Notes: generated by a model not told the origin, from the letters alone. 64,000 nt of DNA from JAFAXA01 sp963777325 (GCA_963777325.1 CAVZQE010000020.1:62001-126000); one strand, 5' to 3'. Shown: positions 1-11,535, counted from the first letter of the stretch. Numbers and translations: made by a program.

Positions 1-217
1 GGCCCCCTCACGGAGACCCAACCGGTCAGACATGCGATCGCGGCACGCCCAGAGACGCACCAGAACCTGATTTACGCTTTCCAAAGAACAACCGCGCCAT
101 CCCGGGACCAGCCCGAACGGCACGGACGCGGACCCATCGCACCCATCCCCCTCGGGACGGATCGCGACGATCCGAATAGCCTGGCTTCCCTGTGACACGT
201 CCTCACGCCGCCCCGCC
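1..217. other. Spacer between tRNA-Ala and the off-window 23S rRNA
   Basis: This is the internal spacer of a minus-strand rRNA operon, between tRNA-Ala and the 23S gene that must lie left of the window. I see no tRNA or protein-coding sequence in it. Confidence 0.6.
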
Positions 218-293
218 TGGTGGAGACGACCGGGATCGAACCGGTGACCCCCTGCTTGCAAAGCAGGTGCTCTCCCAGCTGAGCTACGCCCCC
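218..293 (-). tRNA. tRNA-Ala (TGC)
   Basis: The minus strand reads as a complete cloverleaf of 76 nt with encoded CCA, beginning GGGGGCGTAGCTC. The anticodon loop CTTTGCAAG gives anticodon TGC, hence alanine. It is the usual second tRNA of an alphaproteobacterial 16S-Ile-Ala-23S spacer. Confidence 0.97.
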
Positions 294-313
294 GGATCAG
301 TCCGCCCGGCCAG

Positions 314-407
314 TGGTGGGCCAGGGAGGACTTGAACCCCCGACCCCACGCTTATCAAGCGATCGATGACCTTCGGTCCTCAATCTAACCAACTGAGCGA
401 CTAGCCC
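314..407 (-). tRNA. Aberrant second tRNA-Ile (GAT) copy with 17-nt net insertion, probable pseudo-tRNA
   Basis: The acceptor stem, T arm, anticodon loop (GAT) and encoded CCA match the tRNA-Ile at 425-501, but this copy is 94 nt long instead of 77. Six bases spanning the 3' strand of the D stem and the 5' side of the anticodon stem are replaced by 23 bases (363-384 region) that can form their own GACC-GAA-GGTC hairpin. A CTCA/TGAG pairing could still make a D-like stem, but the anticodon stem drops to three clean base pairs. The T stem also has one A-to-G change, leaving a G-U pair. It may be a non-functional duplicate, an odd but functional variant, or an assembly artefact. Confidence 0.75.
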
Positions 408-424
408 TGAACCCGGACGAGCAA

Positions 425-2172
<1,748 letters not shown>

Positions 2173-2440
2173 CATCCCAGCGCCTCATCAGCGCCAAAAC
2201 GAACAGACCCCAGCCCCACTCGTCGTCCAACCCCGCCCCTCGCGGGGCAAGGCAAACCCCGCCCCTCACGGGGCAAGGCCCAAATCCGAAGCGTCACTGT
2301 CAACGCATACGAAGATACATCAACCGACGCCCCAAACCAGACAACCAGCAAAGGCCAAGACCAAAGCCCCAATACCCACCAGTCATCCAGCCAAACAGCC
2401 GCCATCCATCAAGAACAACAGCCCAAAGAACGCCGCCAAC
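2173..2440 (-). other. rRNA operon leader with tandem hairpin repeats
   Basis: This is the leader between the rRNA promoter and the 16S 5' end, transcribed on the minus strand. It contains two 25-bp direct repeats (2229-2253 and 2255-2279) differing at one base. Each carries a hairpin: CCCCGC/GCGGGG around a 5-base loop in the first, and the same minus one pair in the second. The rest has no gene I can support. Confidence 0.6.
2229..2279. repeat. Tandem 25-bp repeat, each unit a hairpin
   Basis: Two near-identical units AACCCCGCCCCT(C)(G/A)CGGGGCAAGGC sit one base apart in the 16S leader. Each unit folds through CCCCG(C)/(G)CGGGG. They may be processing or antitermination structures of the leader, or a small mobile palindrome duplicated in place. 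Confidence 0.7.
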
Positions 2441-2441
2441 G

Positions 2442-2470
2442 TATCCCTTCTAAGCCTATGATACTGTCAA
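2442..2470 (-). promoter_or_regulatory. Probable rRNA operon promoter
   Basis: On the minus strand a perfect TTGACA (2470-2465) is followed after 17 bases by GGGATA (2447-2442). The -35 is ideal and the -10 poor by the sigma-70 consensus. The site lies about 270 bp upstream of 16S. A second weaker pair (TTGACC, 17 bases, TAAATC) occurs farther upstream at 2641-2613 and could be an additional rRNA promoter. Confidence 0.5.
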
Positions 2471-2700
2471 TGAGCGAAAGCAAACGATCCCGTCCGCACA
2501 GCGCGGAACGCCGGATCGACTTGCTTTGGAAGCGCCGTTCCCGACGCGAGCCGGGGAAACTAGCTTCACCGAGGCGCAGAAGCAAGAGAAATCGTCGCCG
2601 CCGGTGTACGGGGATTTAGGGCGGGACGGCCCGCCGGTCAAGCGGGTTTTTCGCCGCCATGGCGGACAGCCGGTGCCCCCGGCTGCCGCGACTTGCCGGC
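2471..2700. other. Intergenic region between rRNA promoter and epimerase gene
   Basis: No gene is supported here. It holds the possible second rRNA promoter and an inverted repeat CCCGC/GCGGG followed by five T on the plus strand (about 2630-2651). That would terminate plus-strand transcription, but there is no plus-strand gene nearby. Confidence 0.4.
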
Positions 2701-3678
2701 TCACCAGCCGGGCTGGTGCCAGTTTCGGAACCACGCGACGAAGCGCGGGATGCCCACTTCGAGCGGCGTCGTTGGCGCGTAGCCGGTCAGTTCGGCGATC
2801 GCGTCCACGTCGGCATAGGTCTCCTCGACATCCGCAAGCGGTCGCTGCGCCTCGATCTGGATCGCGGGACGGCCGATCGCGCGCTCCAGCAGCAGGATCA
2901 GCGTCTCGACCTTTTCGCTCCGATTGTTGCCGATATTGAGCAGCCGGACCGGCCGCTCGGCGGGAGGCGGCTTGTCGAGGCAGCCGATCACGCCCGCGAC
3001 GATGTCGTCGATATAGGTGAAATCGCGCTTGAGCCGGCCGCCGTCATAGACCGTGATCGGCTCGCCGGCGGCGATCGCGCGGGCGAAGGCGTAATAGGCC
3101 ATATCCGGCCGCCCCCACGGGCCGTAGACCGTGAAGAAGCGCAGGCCCGTCTGCGGCAGCCCGAACAGATGGCCGTAGGCGTAGCTCATCAGCTCGTCCG
3201 CCCGCTTGGTCGCGGCATAGACTGAGAGCGGCGTGTCGACGCGATCGCCCTCGGCGAACGGCATCCGGCGGTTGGCGCCATAGACCGAGGAGGAGCTGGC
3301 ATAGACAAGGTGGCGCAGATCGGGTGCGTGCCGCGCGGCCTCCAGCATCACAAGGTGGCCCATCACGTTCGCCTGCACATAGGCGTAGGGATCGACGAGC
3401 GAATGCCGCACCCCCGCCTGGGCCGCGAGGTGCACGACGCGGTCGATCCGCCGTTCCCCCGCGAAGATCCCCGCCATGTGGTCCCGGTCGGAGACGTTTG
3501 CGCGGTAGAACGAGAAGCCGCGCGTCCCGGACAGCCGCCCCAGCCGCGCATCCTTGAGGCCGACCGCATAGTAGGGATTGAGATCATCGACGCCGACGAC
3601 CGTCTCGCCGCGCGCCAGCAGCGCCTGCGCGACGTGATAGCCGATGAAGCCGGCCACGCCGGTCACCAAAACGGTCAC
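2701..3678 (-). CDS. NAD-dependent nucleotide-sugar epimerase (UDP-glucuronate 4-epimerase type)
   Basis: This 325-residue short-chain epimerase/dehydratase-family protein has the N-terminal NAD-binding motif VTGVAGFIG right after the start. It also has an SSSSVYG segment and the catalytic YAATK (YxxxK) motif. The closest match by memory is the UDP-glucuronate 4-epimerase group, which supplies UDP-galacturonate for polysaccharide or lipopolysaccharide. I chose a GTG start at 3678 because GGGAGCGG lies just upstream and translation then begins directly at the Rossmann fold; a longer reading from 3735 adds 19 unmatched residues. It sits downstream of gmhA on the same strand, consistent with envelope sugar metabolism. 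Substrate is inferred. Confidence 0.85.
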   Translation of the reverse strand: MTVLVTGVAGFIGYHVAQALLARGETVVGVDDLNPYYAVGLKDARLGRLSGTRGFSFYRANVSDRDHMAGIFAGERRIDRVVHLAAQAGVRHSLVDPYAYVQANVMGHLVMLEAARHAPDLRHLVYASSSSVYGANRRMPFAEGDRVDTPLSVYAATKRADELMSYAYGHLFGLPQTGLRFFTVYGPWGRPDMAYYAFARAIAAGEPITVYDGGRLKRDFTYIDDIVAGVIGCLDKPPPAERPVRLLNIGNNRSEKVETLILLLERAIGRPAIQIEAQRPLADVEETYADVDAIAELTGYAPTTPLEVGIPRFVAWFRNWHQPGW

Positions 3679-3758
3679 TGATCCGCTCCCATGAAATACC
3701 GCCACGCGCCAGCGAGCCGCGGACCGTGCCATCACGCCGCACGAGCATCAACCGCCCG

Positions 3759-4358
3759 TTACGGCCGGACGAGCGGGTCCGCCAGGAGCCGGTCCTCCAG
3801 CAGTTCGAGAACCGCGTGGCCGAGCGCCATATGGCATTCCTGGACCCTGGCGGTCTCGCGGTCGGGGACGAGCAGCACGTGGTCGCAATGGCGAATGGCC
3901 GGCTCGCCGTCGCCCCCGAGCAGGCCGACGGTCGCGATGCGCATGTCGCGCGCCGCGGCGAGCGCCCGCACGACACTCGGCGACCGGCCGGATGTGGTCA
4001 GTCCGAACAGCACGTCCCCCGCCCGGCCAAGGCCCCGCAACGGGTGCTCGAACACGTGCTCGAAGCCGAAATCGTTGCCGCACGCGGTCAGCGCCGCCGG
4101 GTCGAGCGTGAGCGCGATGGCGGGCCACGAGTCCCGCTTGACCGCCGCGCGCAGCCTGATCAGGAGTTCGGTCGCCAGATGCTGGCTGTCCGCGGCCGAT
4201 CCGCCATTGCCGCAGAACATCAGCTTGCCCCCCGCCCGCAGGCTGCGCTCGCATCGATCGACCACGCCGAGCACGGACGAAGGCAGCGCCTGCGCCGCCT
4301 CGAGCGCCAGCTTGGCCGATCGCGTCATCATGCGCACGAACCGCGCCGCCTCCTCCAT
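3759..4358 (-). CDS. gmhA: Phosphoheptose isomerase (SIS domain)
   Basis: This 199-residue SIS-domain protein resembles GmhA, which converts sedoheptulose 7-phosphate to D-glycero-D-manno-heptose 7-phosphate for lipopolysaccharide core synthesis. It shows CGNGGSAADSQH near residue 50, a sugar-phosphate SIS signature, and GLTTSGRSPSVVRAL further on, followed by QECHMALGH, the region with the family's active-site residues. The ATG at 4358 is preceded by a strong GGAGGGAG; an upstream in-frame extension to 4451 is not family-like. It probably shares a transcript with the epimerase 80 bp downstream. Confidence 0.85.
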   Translation of the reverse strand: MEEAARFVRMMTRSAKLALEAAQALPSSVLGVVDRCERSLRAGGKLMFCGNGGSAADSQHLATELLIRLRAAVKRDSWPAIALTLDPAALTACGNDFGFEHVFEHPLRGLGRAGDVLFGLTTSGRSPSVVRALAAARDMRIATVGLLGGDGEPAIRHCDHVLLVPDRETARVQECHMALGHAVLELLEDRLLADPLVRP

Positions 4359-4511
4359 CCGTCTCCCTCCAGCTGCAACCCGGCCCCGCGTCCGACCGCA
4401 GGAACCGGCACGCATCTCGTTCGTCAATCCCGTCCTATATAGACTTCCCACCTTCCGGGCAGGTAGGCAGGCGACCGGCGCCTAACCCCACCCGGACCCC
4501 GGAACAGCATC

Positions 4512-5666
4512 TTGGACGCAAGCACCTTCTCGGCCATCCCCGGAACCCACGCCTCCTGGCCCTCCCGCTGCAACCAGATCGCGCTGGTTCTCCAGGGCGG
4601 GGGGGCGCTCGGGGCGTATCAGGCGGGCGTCTACCAGGCGCTGCACGAGGATGGGCTCGAGCCGAGCTGGGTGAACGGCGTCTCGATCGGGGGGGTCAAT
4701 GCCGCGATCATCGCCGGCAACCCGCCCGAGCTCAGGCTTTCCCGCCTGCGGGAATTCTGGGACATGGTGACGGCGCGCCGGGTCTGGACGTGGAGCCTGG
4801 ACGGCGACGAACCGCGCAAGCTGCGCAACGCCTGGTCGGCCTGGCTCACCATGTCGCTGGGAGCACCCGGGTTCTTCACGCCGCATAGCCGCAACCCTTG
4901 GTTCAGCCTGCGGGGCGCGAGCACGGCGACGAGCTACTATGACAGCGCGCCTCTGCGCCAGACGCTCGAGCGCCTCGTCGATTTCGAGCGCCTGAACAGC
5001 GGCGACATCCGCTACGCCTGCGGCGCGGTGAACGTGGCGAACGGCAATTTCGCCTATTTCGACAATGCCCAGAAAACGATCCTGCCCGAGCACGTGATGG
5101 CCAGCGCGGCGCTGCCGCCGGGCATGCCGATGGTCCGGATCGGAACGGATTACTACTGGGACGGCGGCATCGTCTCGAACACGCCGCTGCAGCACCTGCT
5201 TGAGAATACGGGATCGGACAACGTTCTGGTGTTCCAGATCGACCTGTTCAGCGCCCGCGGGCCGCTGCCGCGCGACATGCCGGACGTGATGGGGCGCATG
5301 AAGGACATCCAGTTCTCGAGCCGCACCCGGCTGGTGACGGACTACTACATGGCGCAGCACCGGCAGAAGCTGATCCAGAAGAAGCTGCTCGCGAAGATCC
5401 CGGAGGACCGGCTCGACGCCGAGGAGCGCGCGCTCCGCGACCGGCTCGCCGACCTGCCCGAGATCACCATCCTGCAGATGATCTACCAGCAGATGACCTA
5501 TGAGGGGCAGGCGAAGGACTACGAGTTCAGCGGCACGTCGATGCGCGAGCACTGGGACGCGGGCTACGCCGACACGCGGCGGACGCTGCGCCACCGCGAC
5601 TGGCTGGCGATGGCCCCCGAGGACGGCGGCGTGATCGTTCATGACGTGCACCGGATCGACGACTGA
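4512..5666 (+). CDS. Patatin-like phospholipase with C-terminal DUF3734-type domain
   Basis: This 384-residue protein has the patatin catalytic elements: oxyanion loop QGGGALGAYQ (about residues 28-37), nucleophile elbow GVSIGG (GxSxG, about 58-63) and the catalytic Asp in WDGGIVSNTPL (about 216). This predicts acyl-ester hydrolysis of lipids, in the cytoplasm or at the inner membrane; no signal peptide is evident. The C-terminal third, rich in charged helices and ending near EHWDAGYADT, matches the extension seen in many proteobacterial patatin proteins often linked to polyhydroxybutyrate metabolism. It starts with TTG at 4512. Confidence 0.85.
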   Translation: MDASTFSAIPGTHASWPSRCNQIALVLQGGGALGAYQAGVYQALHEDGLEPSWVNGVSIGGVNAAIIAGNPPELRLSRLREFWDMVTARRVWTWSLDGDEPRKLRNAWSAWLTMSLGAPGFFTPHSRNPWFSLRGASTATSYYDSAPLRQTLERLVDFERLNSGDIRYACGAVNVANGNFAYFDNAQKTILPEHVMASAALPPGMPMVRIGTDYYWDGGIVSNTPLQHLLENTGSDNVLVFQIDLFSARGPLPRDMPDVMGRMKDIQFSSRTRLVTDYYMAQHRQKLIQKKLLAKIPEDRLDAEERALRDRLADLPEITILQMIYQQMTYEGQAKDYEFSGTSMREHWDAGYADTRRTLRHRDWLAMAPEDGGVIVHDVHRIDD

Positions 5667-5752
5667 CCGTGTCCGGCGGCGGGCAACACCCAGGCTTTCC
5701 TCGCGTTAGCGCGCAGGTCACCCCGCCCCGATCGCAGCCAACGGAGAGTTTC

Positions 5753-6241
5753 ATGACGATCAGGAAGCACCAGACCTTCAACGACGAGCCCGACAACGCC
5801 AAGGCCGCCGCCATCGCGCTGCTGAATGCGCGGCTCGCGGACGCAATCGATCTCGCGCTCGTCACCAAGCAGGCGCACTGGAACCTCAAGGGCCTGCAGT
5901 TCATCGGCGTGCATGAGATGCTGGACGGCTTCCGCACGCAGCTCGATGGGCACGTGGACACGATGGCCGAACGGGTCGTGCAGCTCGGCGGCACGGCGCT
6001 CGGCACCAGTCAGGTGGTGGTCGAGAAAACAACTCTGTCGCCGTATCCGACCGACATCTACGCCGTGAAGGACCACCTCAAGGCGCTGATCGAGCATTAC
6101 GGCAAGGTGGCCAACGCGACGCGCAAGGCGATCGACGAGGTGGACGACGCTGGCGACGCGGACACGGCCGACATCTTCACCGGCGCCTCCCGCGACCTCG
6201 ACAAGGCGTTGTGGTTCCTGGAAGCGCATCTCCAGGAATAG
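5753..6241 (+). CDS. dps: Dps-family DNA-protection ferritin
   Basis: This 162-residue Dps/ferritin-like protein contains the ferroxidase-site signature KQAHWNLKG followed by H-x(n)-D-G-x(n)-D-T-x-A-E-R. Members form a dodecamer that oxidises and stores iron and protects DNA during stress or starvation. The ATG at 5753 follows GGAGAG by a good distance, and the protein ends with the usual helix. It follows the patatin gene by about 90 bp and probably has its own promoter. Confidence 0.92.
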   Translation: MTIRKHQTFNDEPDNAKAAAIALLNARLADAIDLALVTKQAHWNLKGLQFIGVHEMLDGFRTQLDGHVDTMAERVVQLGGTALGTSQVVVEKTTLSPYPTDIYAVKDHLKALIEHYGKVANATRKAIDEVDDAGDADTADIFTGASRDLDKALWFLEAHLQE

Positions 6242-6311
6242 GCCCGGCTAGGCAAGCGATTGCCCGGACTCCCCGGACCCGCTAGGGTCCGGGGCTCATC
6301 TGGAACATCGC

Positions 6312-8303
6312 ATGAACGACCTTTTCGGACCGTCGGGCGCAGCCAGCGGGGCGGGCGCCTATTCCGCCCAGGACATCGAGGTTCTGGAAGGCCTGGAGCC
6401 GGTACGGCGCCGCCCGGGCATGTATATCGGCGGCACCGACGAGACCGCCCTGCATCACCTCGCCGCCGAGATCCTCGACAACGCGATGGACGAGGCGGTC
6501 GCGGGACATGCGAGCTTCATCGAGGTCGCACTGGAAGCCGACAACACGCTGACCGTCCGCGACAACGGCCGGGGAATCCCCGTCGATCCTCATCCGAAGT
6601 TCAAGAAGCTCAGCGCGCTGGAGGTCATACTCACCACGCTGCATTCGGGCGGCAAGTTCGGCGGCAAGGCCTATGCGACCTCGGGCGGCCTGCACGGTGT
6701 CGGCAGTTCGGTGGTGAACGCCTTGTCGGAGCGGCTGGATGTCGAGGTGGCGCGCGACCGCGTGCTCTGGAAGCAGAGCTATGTGCGCGGCCGCCCCACC
6801 GGCAAGCTCGTCCAGGCGGGCGCGACCCAGAACCGGCGCGGCACCAGCCTCCGTTTCCGGCCGGACCGGCAGATCTTCCACGAGCTTCAGTTCAGCCCGG
6901 CGCGGCTCTACCGACTCTGCCGCTCGAAGGCGTACCTGTTCCGGGGCGTGCAGATCCGCTGGTCCTGCGATCCGGCGCTGCTGAAATCGGGCCGCGACGA
7001 CGTGCCGGCGGAGGCGGTGCTGCACTTCCCGGGAGGATTGCGCGACAGCCTCCATGCCGACATCGGCGACGCCGCGCGGGCGCTGCCCCAGATCTGGGCG
7101 GGCGAGGCGGAGCTGCCGCTCTCGGCCGGCGGGCAGCCGACCGGGCGCATGGAGTGGGCGTGCTGCTGGCTCGATGCGGAGGGATTTCTGCACTCCTACT
7201 GCAATACGGTCCCGACGCCGCAGGGCGGCACGCATGAGGCGGGGTTCCGGGCGGCGCTGCTGAAGGGCGTGCGGGCCTGGGGCGAGCATCGCGGCAACCG
7301 GCGGGCGGCGCAGGTGACGGCCGAGGATCTGACGGGCGCGCTCGCCGCCAAGCTGTCGGTGTTCGTGCGCGAGCCGCAGTTCCAGGGGCAGACCAAGGAG
7401 AAGCTGACCAGCCCGGAGGCCGCGCGCCTCGTCGAAACGGCGCTGCGCGACCGGTTCGACCACTGGCTCGCCGGAGACCCGGCCAGCGCCGACAATCTGC
7501 TCGCCTTCGCGATCGAACGCGCCGAGGAGCGGCTGCGCCGCCGCGAAACCCGCGACACGCCGCGCAAATCGGCGACGCGCCGGCTGCGCTTGCCGGGCAA
7601 GCTCGCCGACTGCACGCGCGAGAACGCGGCCGAGACCGAGATCTTTCTGGTCGAAGGCGACAGCGCCGGCGGCTCCGCCAAGCAGGCGCGCAGCCGCGAC
7701 ACGCAGGCGGTGCTGCCGCTCCGGGGCAAGATCCTGAACGTCGCCAGCGCGTCGGCCGACAAGCTGCGGCAGAACCAGGAACTCAAGGATCTGATCGAGG
7801 CGCTCGGCTGCGGCGCGGGAGAGCGGTTCGACCGGAGCAAGCTGCGCTACGGGCGCATCATCGTGATGACCGACGCCGACGTGGACGGCGCCCACATCGC
7901 CTCGCTGCTGATGACGTTCTTCTACCGCGAACTTCCGGAGCTGGTCCGGCACGGGCACGTCTACCTGGCTCAGCCGCCGCTCTACCGGCTGACGCAGGGC
8001 GCGAAGTCCGTCTATGCGATGGACGACGCCGATCGGGAGCGCAAGCTGAAGACCGAGTTCAAGCCGAACGCGAAGGTCGAGGTGAGCCGGTTCAAGGGCT
8101 TGGGAGAGATGCCGCCCTCGGCGCTCAAGGAGACCACGATGGACCCGGCCAAGCGCACCCTGCTCAAGGTCGTGGCGCCGCCGGAGGCGCGCGCCGCGAC
8201 CAACGAGCTCGTGGAGAGCCTGATGGGACGCAGGCCAGAGCTCAGGTTCCAGTTCATCCAGGACCGCGCCCGCACGCTGGATGTGGAGAAGGTGGACGTG
8301 TGA
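6312..8303 (+). CDS. parE: DNA topoisomerase IV subunit B
   Basis: This 663-residue type IIA topoisomerase ATPase subunit partners with ParC to decatenate daughter chromosomes. The GHKL ATPase part shows RRRPGMYIGG, ILDNAMDEA and DNGRGIP near the N terminus. The TOPRIM part shows FLVEGDSAGGSAKQARSRD, LPLRGKILNV and MTDADVDGAHI. Its length fits ParE rather than the longer GyrB. A continuous minus-strand frame runs antisense through the whole gene, but it is a high-GC shadow extending from the helicase pseudogene downstream. Confidence 0.95.
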   Translation: MNDLFGPSGAASGAGAYSAQDIEVLEGLEPVRRRPGMYIGGTDETALHHLAAEILDNAMDEAVAGHASFIEVALEADNTLTVRDNGRGIPVDPHPKFKKLSALEVILTTLHSGGKFGGKAYATSGGLHGVGSSVVNALSERLDVEVARDRVLWKQSYVRGRPTGKLVQAGATQNRRGTSLRFRPDRQIFHELQFSPARLYRLCRSKAYLFRGVQIRWSCDPALLKSGRDDVPAEAVLHFPGGLRDSLHADIGDAARALPQIWAGEAELPLSAGGQPTGRMEWACCWLDAEGFLHSYCNTVPTPQGGTHEAGFRAALLKGVRAWGEHRGNRRAAQVTAEDLTGALAAKLSVFVREPQFQGQTKEKLTSPEAARLVETALRDRFDHWLAGDPASADNLLAFAIERAEERLRRRETRDTPRKSATRRLRLPGKLADCTRENAAETEIFLVEGDSAGGSAKQARSRDTQAVLPLRGKILNVASASADKLRQNQELKDLIEALGCGAGERFDRSKLRYGRIIVMTDADVDGAHIASLLMTFFYRELPELVRHGHVYLAQPPLYRLTQGAKSVYAMDDADRERKLKTEFKPNAKVEVSRFKGLGEMPPSALKETTMDPAKRTLLKVVAPPEARAATNELVESLMGRRPELRFQFIQDRARTLDVEKVDV

Positions 8304-8311
8304 CCTGGGAT

Positions 8312-11300
8312 CTAGCGCTTTGTCAGACTGGGCTGACCCGCGACTCAGCGGGAATTCATCCACGTTGCCGATCGCGGCCCGGACGCTCGGCTCGCGCATC
8401 CAGGCCTCCCAGTCGCCGATCACGTAAAGCCGCCGCTTCGCCCGGGTTACCGCCACGTTAAGCACATTGGGCGTGCTTGCCGCCCACTGGATCGCGCCCG
8501 TGGTCTTGCCGCCCAGCAACAGGACGACCGCCTCCGCCTCCTTGCCCTGGAAGGTGTGTACCGTACCGACGCAGGCACGTAGCCACGCGTCCACGGCGCG
8601 GTGCGAAATGCCGTGCGCCCACTCGCTCCGGCGCGTCGAGAGCAGGTCACGCAATCCGCTCGCGGCGGTCCTGAACGGCGAGATGACATAGAGGTCGGGG
8701 AGTCCGTCCGGCCGCGCTCCCTCGGCCCAGCCGCCGACCATGAACGCGCGCACGATCTTCGCCGCCATCTCGGCGTGGGCGGGCATGAAGTGCCGCTGTC
8801 CGCACCTTTCCGTCGCCATATCGATCCAGCGGCTCGGACCGAGCAGCGGACGCGGCGCGAGGCCGCTCGCCGGGTCGCCTTCGGTGATACCCTTCTCCTG
8901 CTCGGCCTTGCCGTTGCCGAGAACCATGCCGCCGCCATAGGCGATAGCATTCGAGATGGAGAACATCGGCTCGACGCAGCGGCGGTGGACCACGAGCGGA
9001 GAGCCGACCCACACCTCCTCGCCGCCACCCCCGATCCAGGTGCCGAAGGCATTATTCCGGTCGGCCACGGCCTGCATCGACGTGGCGGTCGAGCGGTGGA
9101 TCGGGTGCGCACCGCGGCGTTCCTGGAGGCGCCGGTCCACCTCCTCGTCGAGGGTGATGACTGGCTCGACTTGCAGCGGGTCGCCTACCACGAGCGCTCG
9201 TTTGGCTCGCATCAGGGCGCCGACTGCGTGCTGCGGAACCGCCTGCCCGGCCTCGTCCACGATTAGCCAGCCGATGCCGCCCGCCGGCACGGTCGCGAAG
9301 CAGCGCCCGAACGAGGCGAACGTGCTGGAGACGACCGGCACGAGAACGGCCAGCGTGGCCCATAGATAGAGCGCCGTCGGTTCATCTGGCTTGATCTCGC
9401 CGCCAACCATCTTCAGGGCCAAGCTGAGGTTGCGCTTGAACTGCCGGGCGGCGCCACCGATGAAGGCTTGATGGACGTCCAGCGCGCGGACGAAGACCTC
9501 GGCCCGCGCGGCGTCCAGGGCCTTGCTGCTGCGGGGCAATTGCTGGTGCAAATGCTCGCGGGGCAGCGCCAGAGTCGATGCCATGTCGGTGATCCCCTCA
9601 TGGATCTCGGCCAGGTGCTCGACCACCCGCCTCGCCTCGTCCGCTTTCCTCCGCAGCGCCTCCTGCTCGACCGATGCCGCCGCCGCAGCCGCCTCTGCCT
9701 CGCTGAGCCGACGGGATGCCTCGCCCGCGCGGATGACGGCTTCCTGAAAGCACGCCGAAGCCTCGCGGCGGCGGCGCACAACATCGACATGCGCGGCCAA
9801 AGCCGCGGCCGCTGCCTGCGACAACCGCAGTGCGGCAAGAATGCGGACGAGCAGTCGCGGCTTGTTCAGCTCCGTGTCCCGGTCCGCCGTCGCCAAGGCA
9901 TCACGGGCATCGGCCAAGGCCTCGCCGGTCGCAACGGCATTCCCACGCGCGATCTCGGCGGCGTTCTCGGCCGCGCGGCGGCGCTCTCCCGCGACCGCCA
10001 GCCCGGCTCTTGCCCCTGCGGCTTCCTCGGTCCGCCCTTCGTGCTCGGCGATCTCGTCCTTGAGGCGCCGCACTTCGGCGAGGGCCGCCTGAAAGGCCGC
10101 TCTTGCTGCGGCCCAGTTGGGCTGGCCGAGTTCCTCGAGTTGACGGAAGATGTTGGACGGCGCGTCCCGCCACGGTCGGGAGCCGTTCGCATCCCCGGAT
10201 GACACCTTCTCCTTGGCTCGGAGGACGGCGCAGAAGGCGTTGCGGTTCCCTTTCTTCCCGAGCGCGGCGGCGATCAGTCCCCAGGCCTCCCGCGGCCCGA
10301 CCAGCTCTGGGGAGGCGCCCTCGTGTCCGTTAGGGGGACACCGGTTCAGCAGTGCGGCGGCTGTCTCCTGAAACCGGGCGCACTCGGCCCGGTGAGCGGC
10401 CGGAATCTTGGCCGCATCCGGCAGTTCGCGGGTGACGTTCTCGACCGCGCCGTTGTTGCTGCTGGCGACCACCATCGTGAAGTCGCGAAAGCGAGGGTCG
10501 ATGGCGTATCCCTCGCCAGGGCCCAGAGACCGGTTACCTTCTGCAAACGCATCAGTGGGCGATCGGAAGCCCACCATCAGGCGCGCGCGCTCGACCACCA
10601 CCGCGGCGACGATATCTTGCAGCAGCGTCGTCTTGCCGGTGCCCGGCGGTCCATTGATGGAAAACAGGGAGACGGGCGATGCCCTCGTTGACCGCGACCT
10701 GCTGCATCAGGGTCAGCCGGAACTCGCTCGGCCAGCTTCCGTCCGGTAGGCGGGCCAGGTCGAGCGCGCGGCGGATTTCTTGAGGGCGCAGACAGTCGCG
10801 TCGGCTCTCCCCCCGTTCGTCGCGCAGGTACGCGGTCAGGAGTCCGCTCGGCTCACCGCGCCGCGCGGCGTCGAGCGCGGTGGAGAGGTCATCGTAGTAG
10901 AAGCCGTTCACCGGCGGGAGTTCGGGGTTCTGCCTACGTCCTCTCCGGTCGATTAGGGCCTTGCTCACCAGGACGGCCTCGACCACGCCGCCCAAGGGGG
11001 GCGGCGAGCCGAGGAGCGACACCGACCGCTTGGCCATGGCCCGGATGAAGGCCATCGTGACCGGACGGTCCTCTTTCTTTAGGCACTGCTGCTGCTCCGC
11101 GAAGAACTCGTCCATAAGTCGTAGTAGCCGGACACATCGGCCCCGGAGAGCTCGGCGAAGTGGACGGCGAAGGCAGCGAGGTGCTCGTCCGGCCGGAACT
11201 CCACGGTTTTCAGAATCCTCGCCGATCACAAGAGCGCCGAGGAAGGTCAGCGGCCCCGTCTTTGCCCGGCGGCCGTCGTCCCGGTCTTCGGATTTTGGGG

Positions 11301-11535
11301 CGCCGAGCAGTTCGCGCAGCGCCCGGTCGTAATCGCGCCGCGGGACGATCCCGAACCGCACGAAGTGGATTGCGGGCGCGAGGACCGACTGGCCGCGCTC
11401 CCAAGGCAGCGCGCCGTCGCGCACGTAGCGGACGGTCTATTCGGGTTTGTCCGCCTCGTCCTCGACGGAGGGGGCGGTCAACGCCTCGACGTCCCGCCAG
11501 TACAGGAGAGTTCTTAGCTCTTCCTCTCGGCCCAT
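8312..11535 (-). pseudogene. Broken Upf1-like superfamily 1 helicase / AAA ATPase
   Basis: Read with repairs, this is an approximately 1,070-residue SF1 helicase. Motifs in order are Walker A SINGPPGTGKTTLLQD (around 10660-10615), SSNNGAVENV, a long Ala/Glu/Arg coiled-coil insert, Walker B DEAGQAVP, GDPLQVEPV, a late GTVHTFQGKEAE segment and LNVAVTRAKRRLYVIGD. Lesions: an in-frame TAG at 11437-11439, 32 codons after the ATG at 11533-11535; a compensating pair of frameshifts near 11213 and 11117; a frameshift near 10670-10685 just before Walker A; and no stop in frame at the 3' end, so the frame runs on antisense through parE. The role is unknown; such helicases occur in defence and repair contexts. 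A functional product is unlikely. Confidence 0.85.

Noticed and set aside
2628..2651. Terminator with five T
   Set aside because: The T tract is on the plus strand, where no gene precedes it; for the minus-strand genes the hairpin lacks a T tract.
6282..8311. Minus-strand continuation of the helicase frame as a C-terminal domain
   Set aside because: It is the antisense of parE, with no recognisable domain and a composition typical of high-GC shadow frames.
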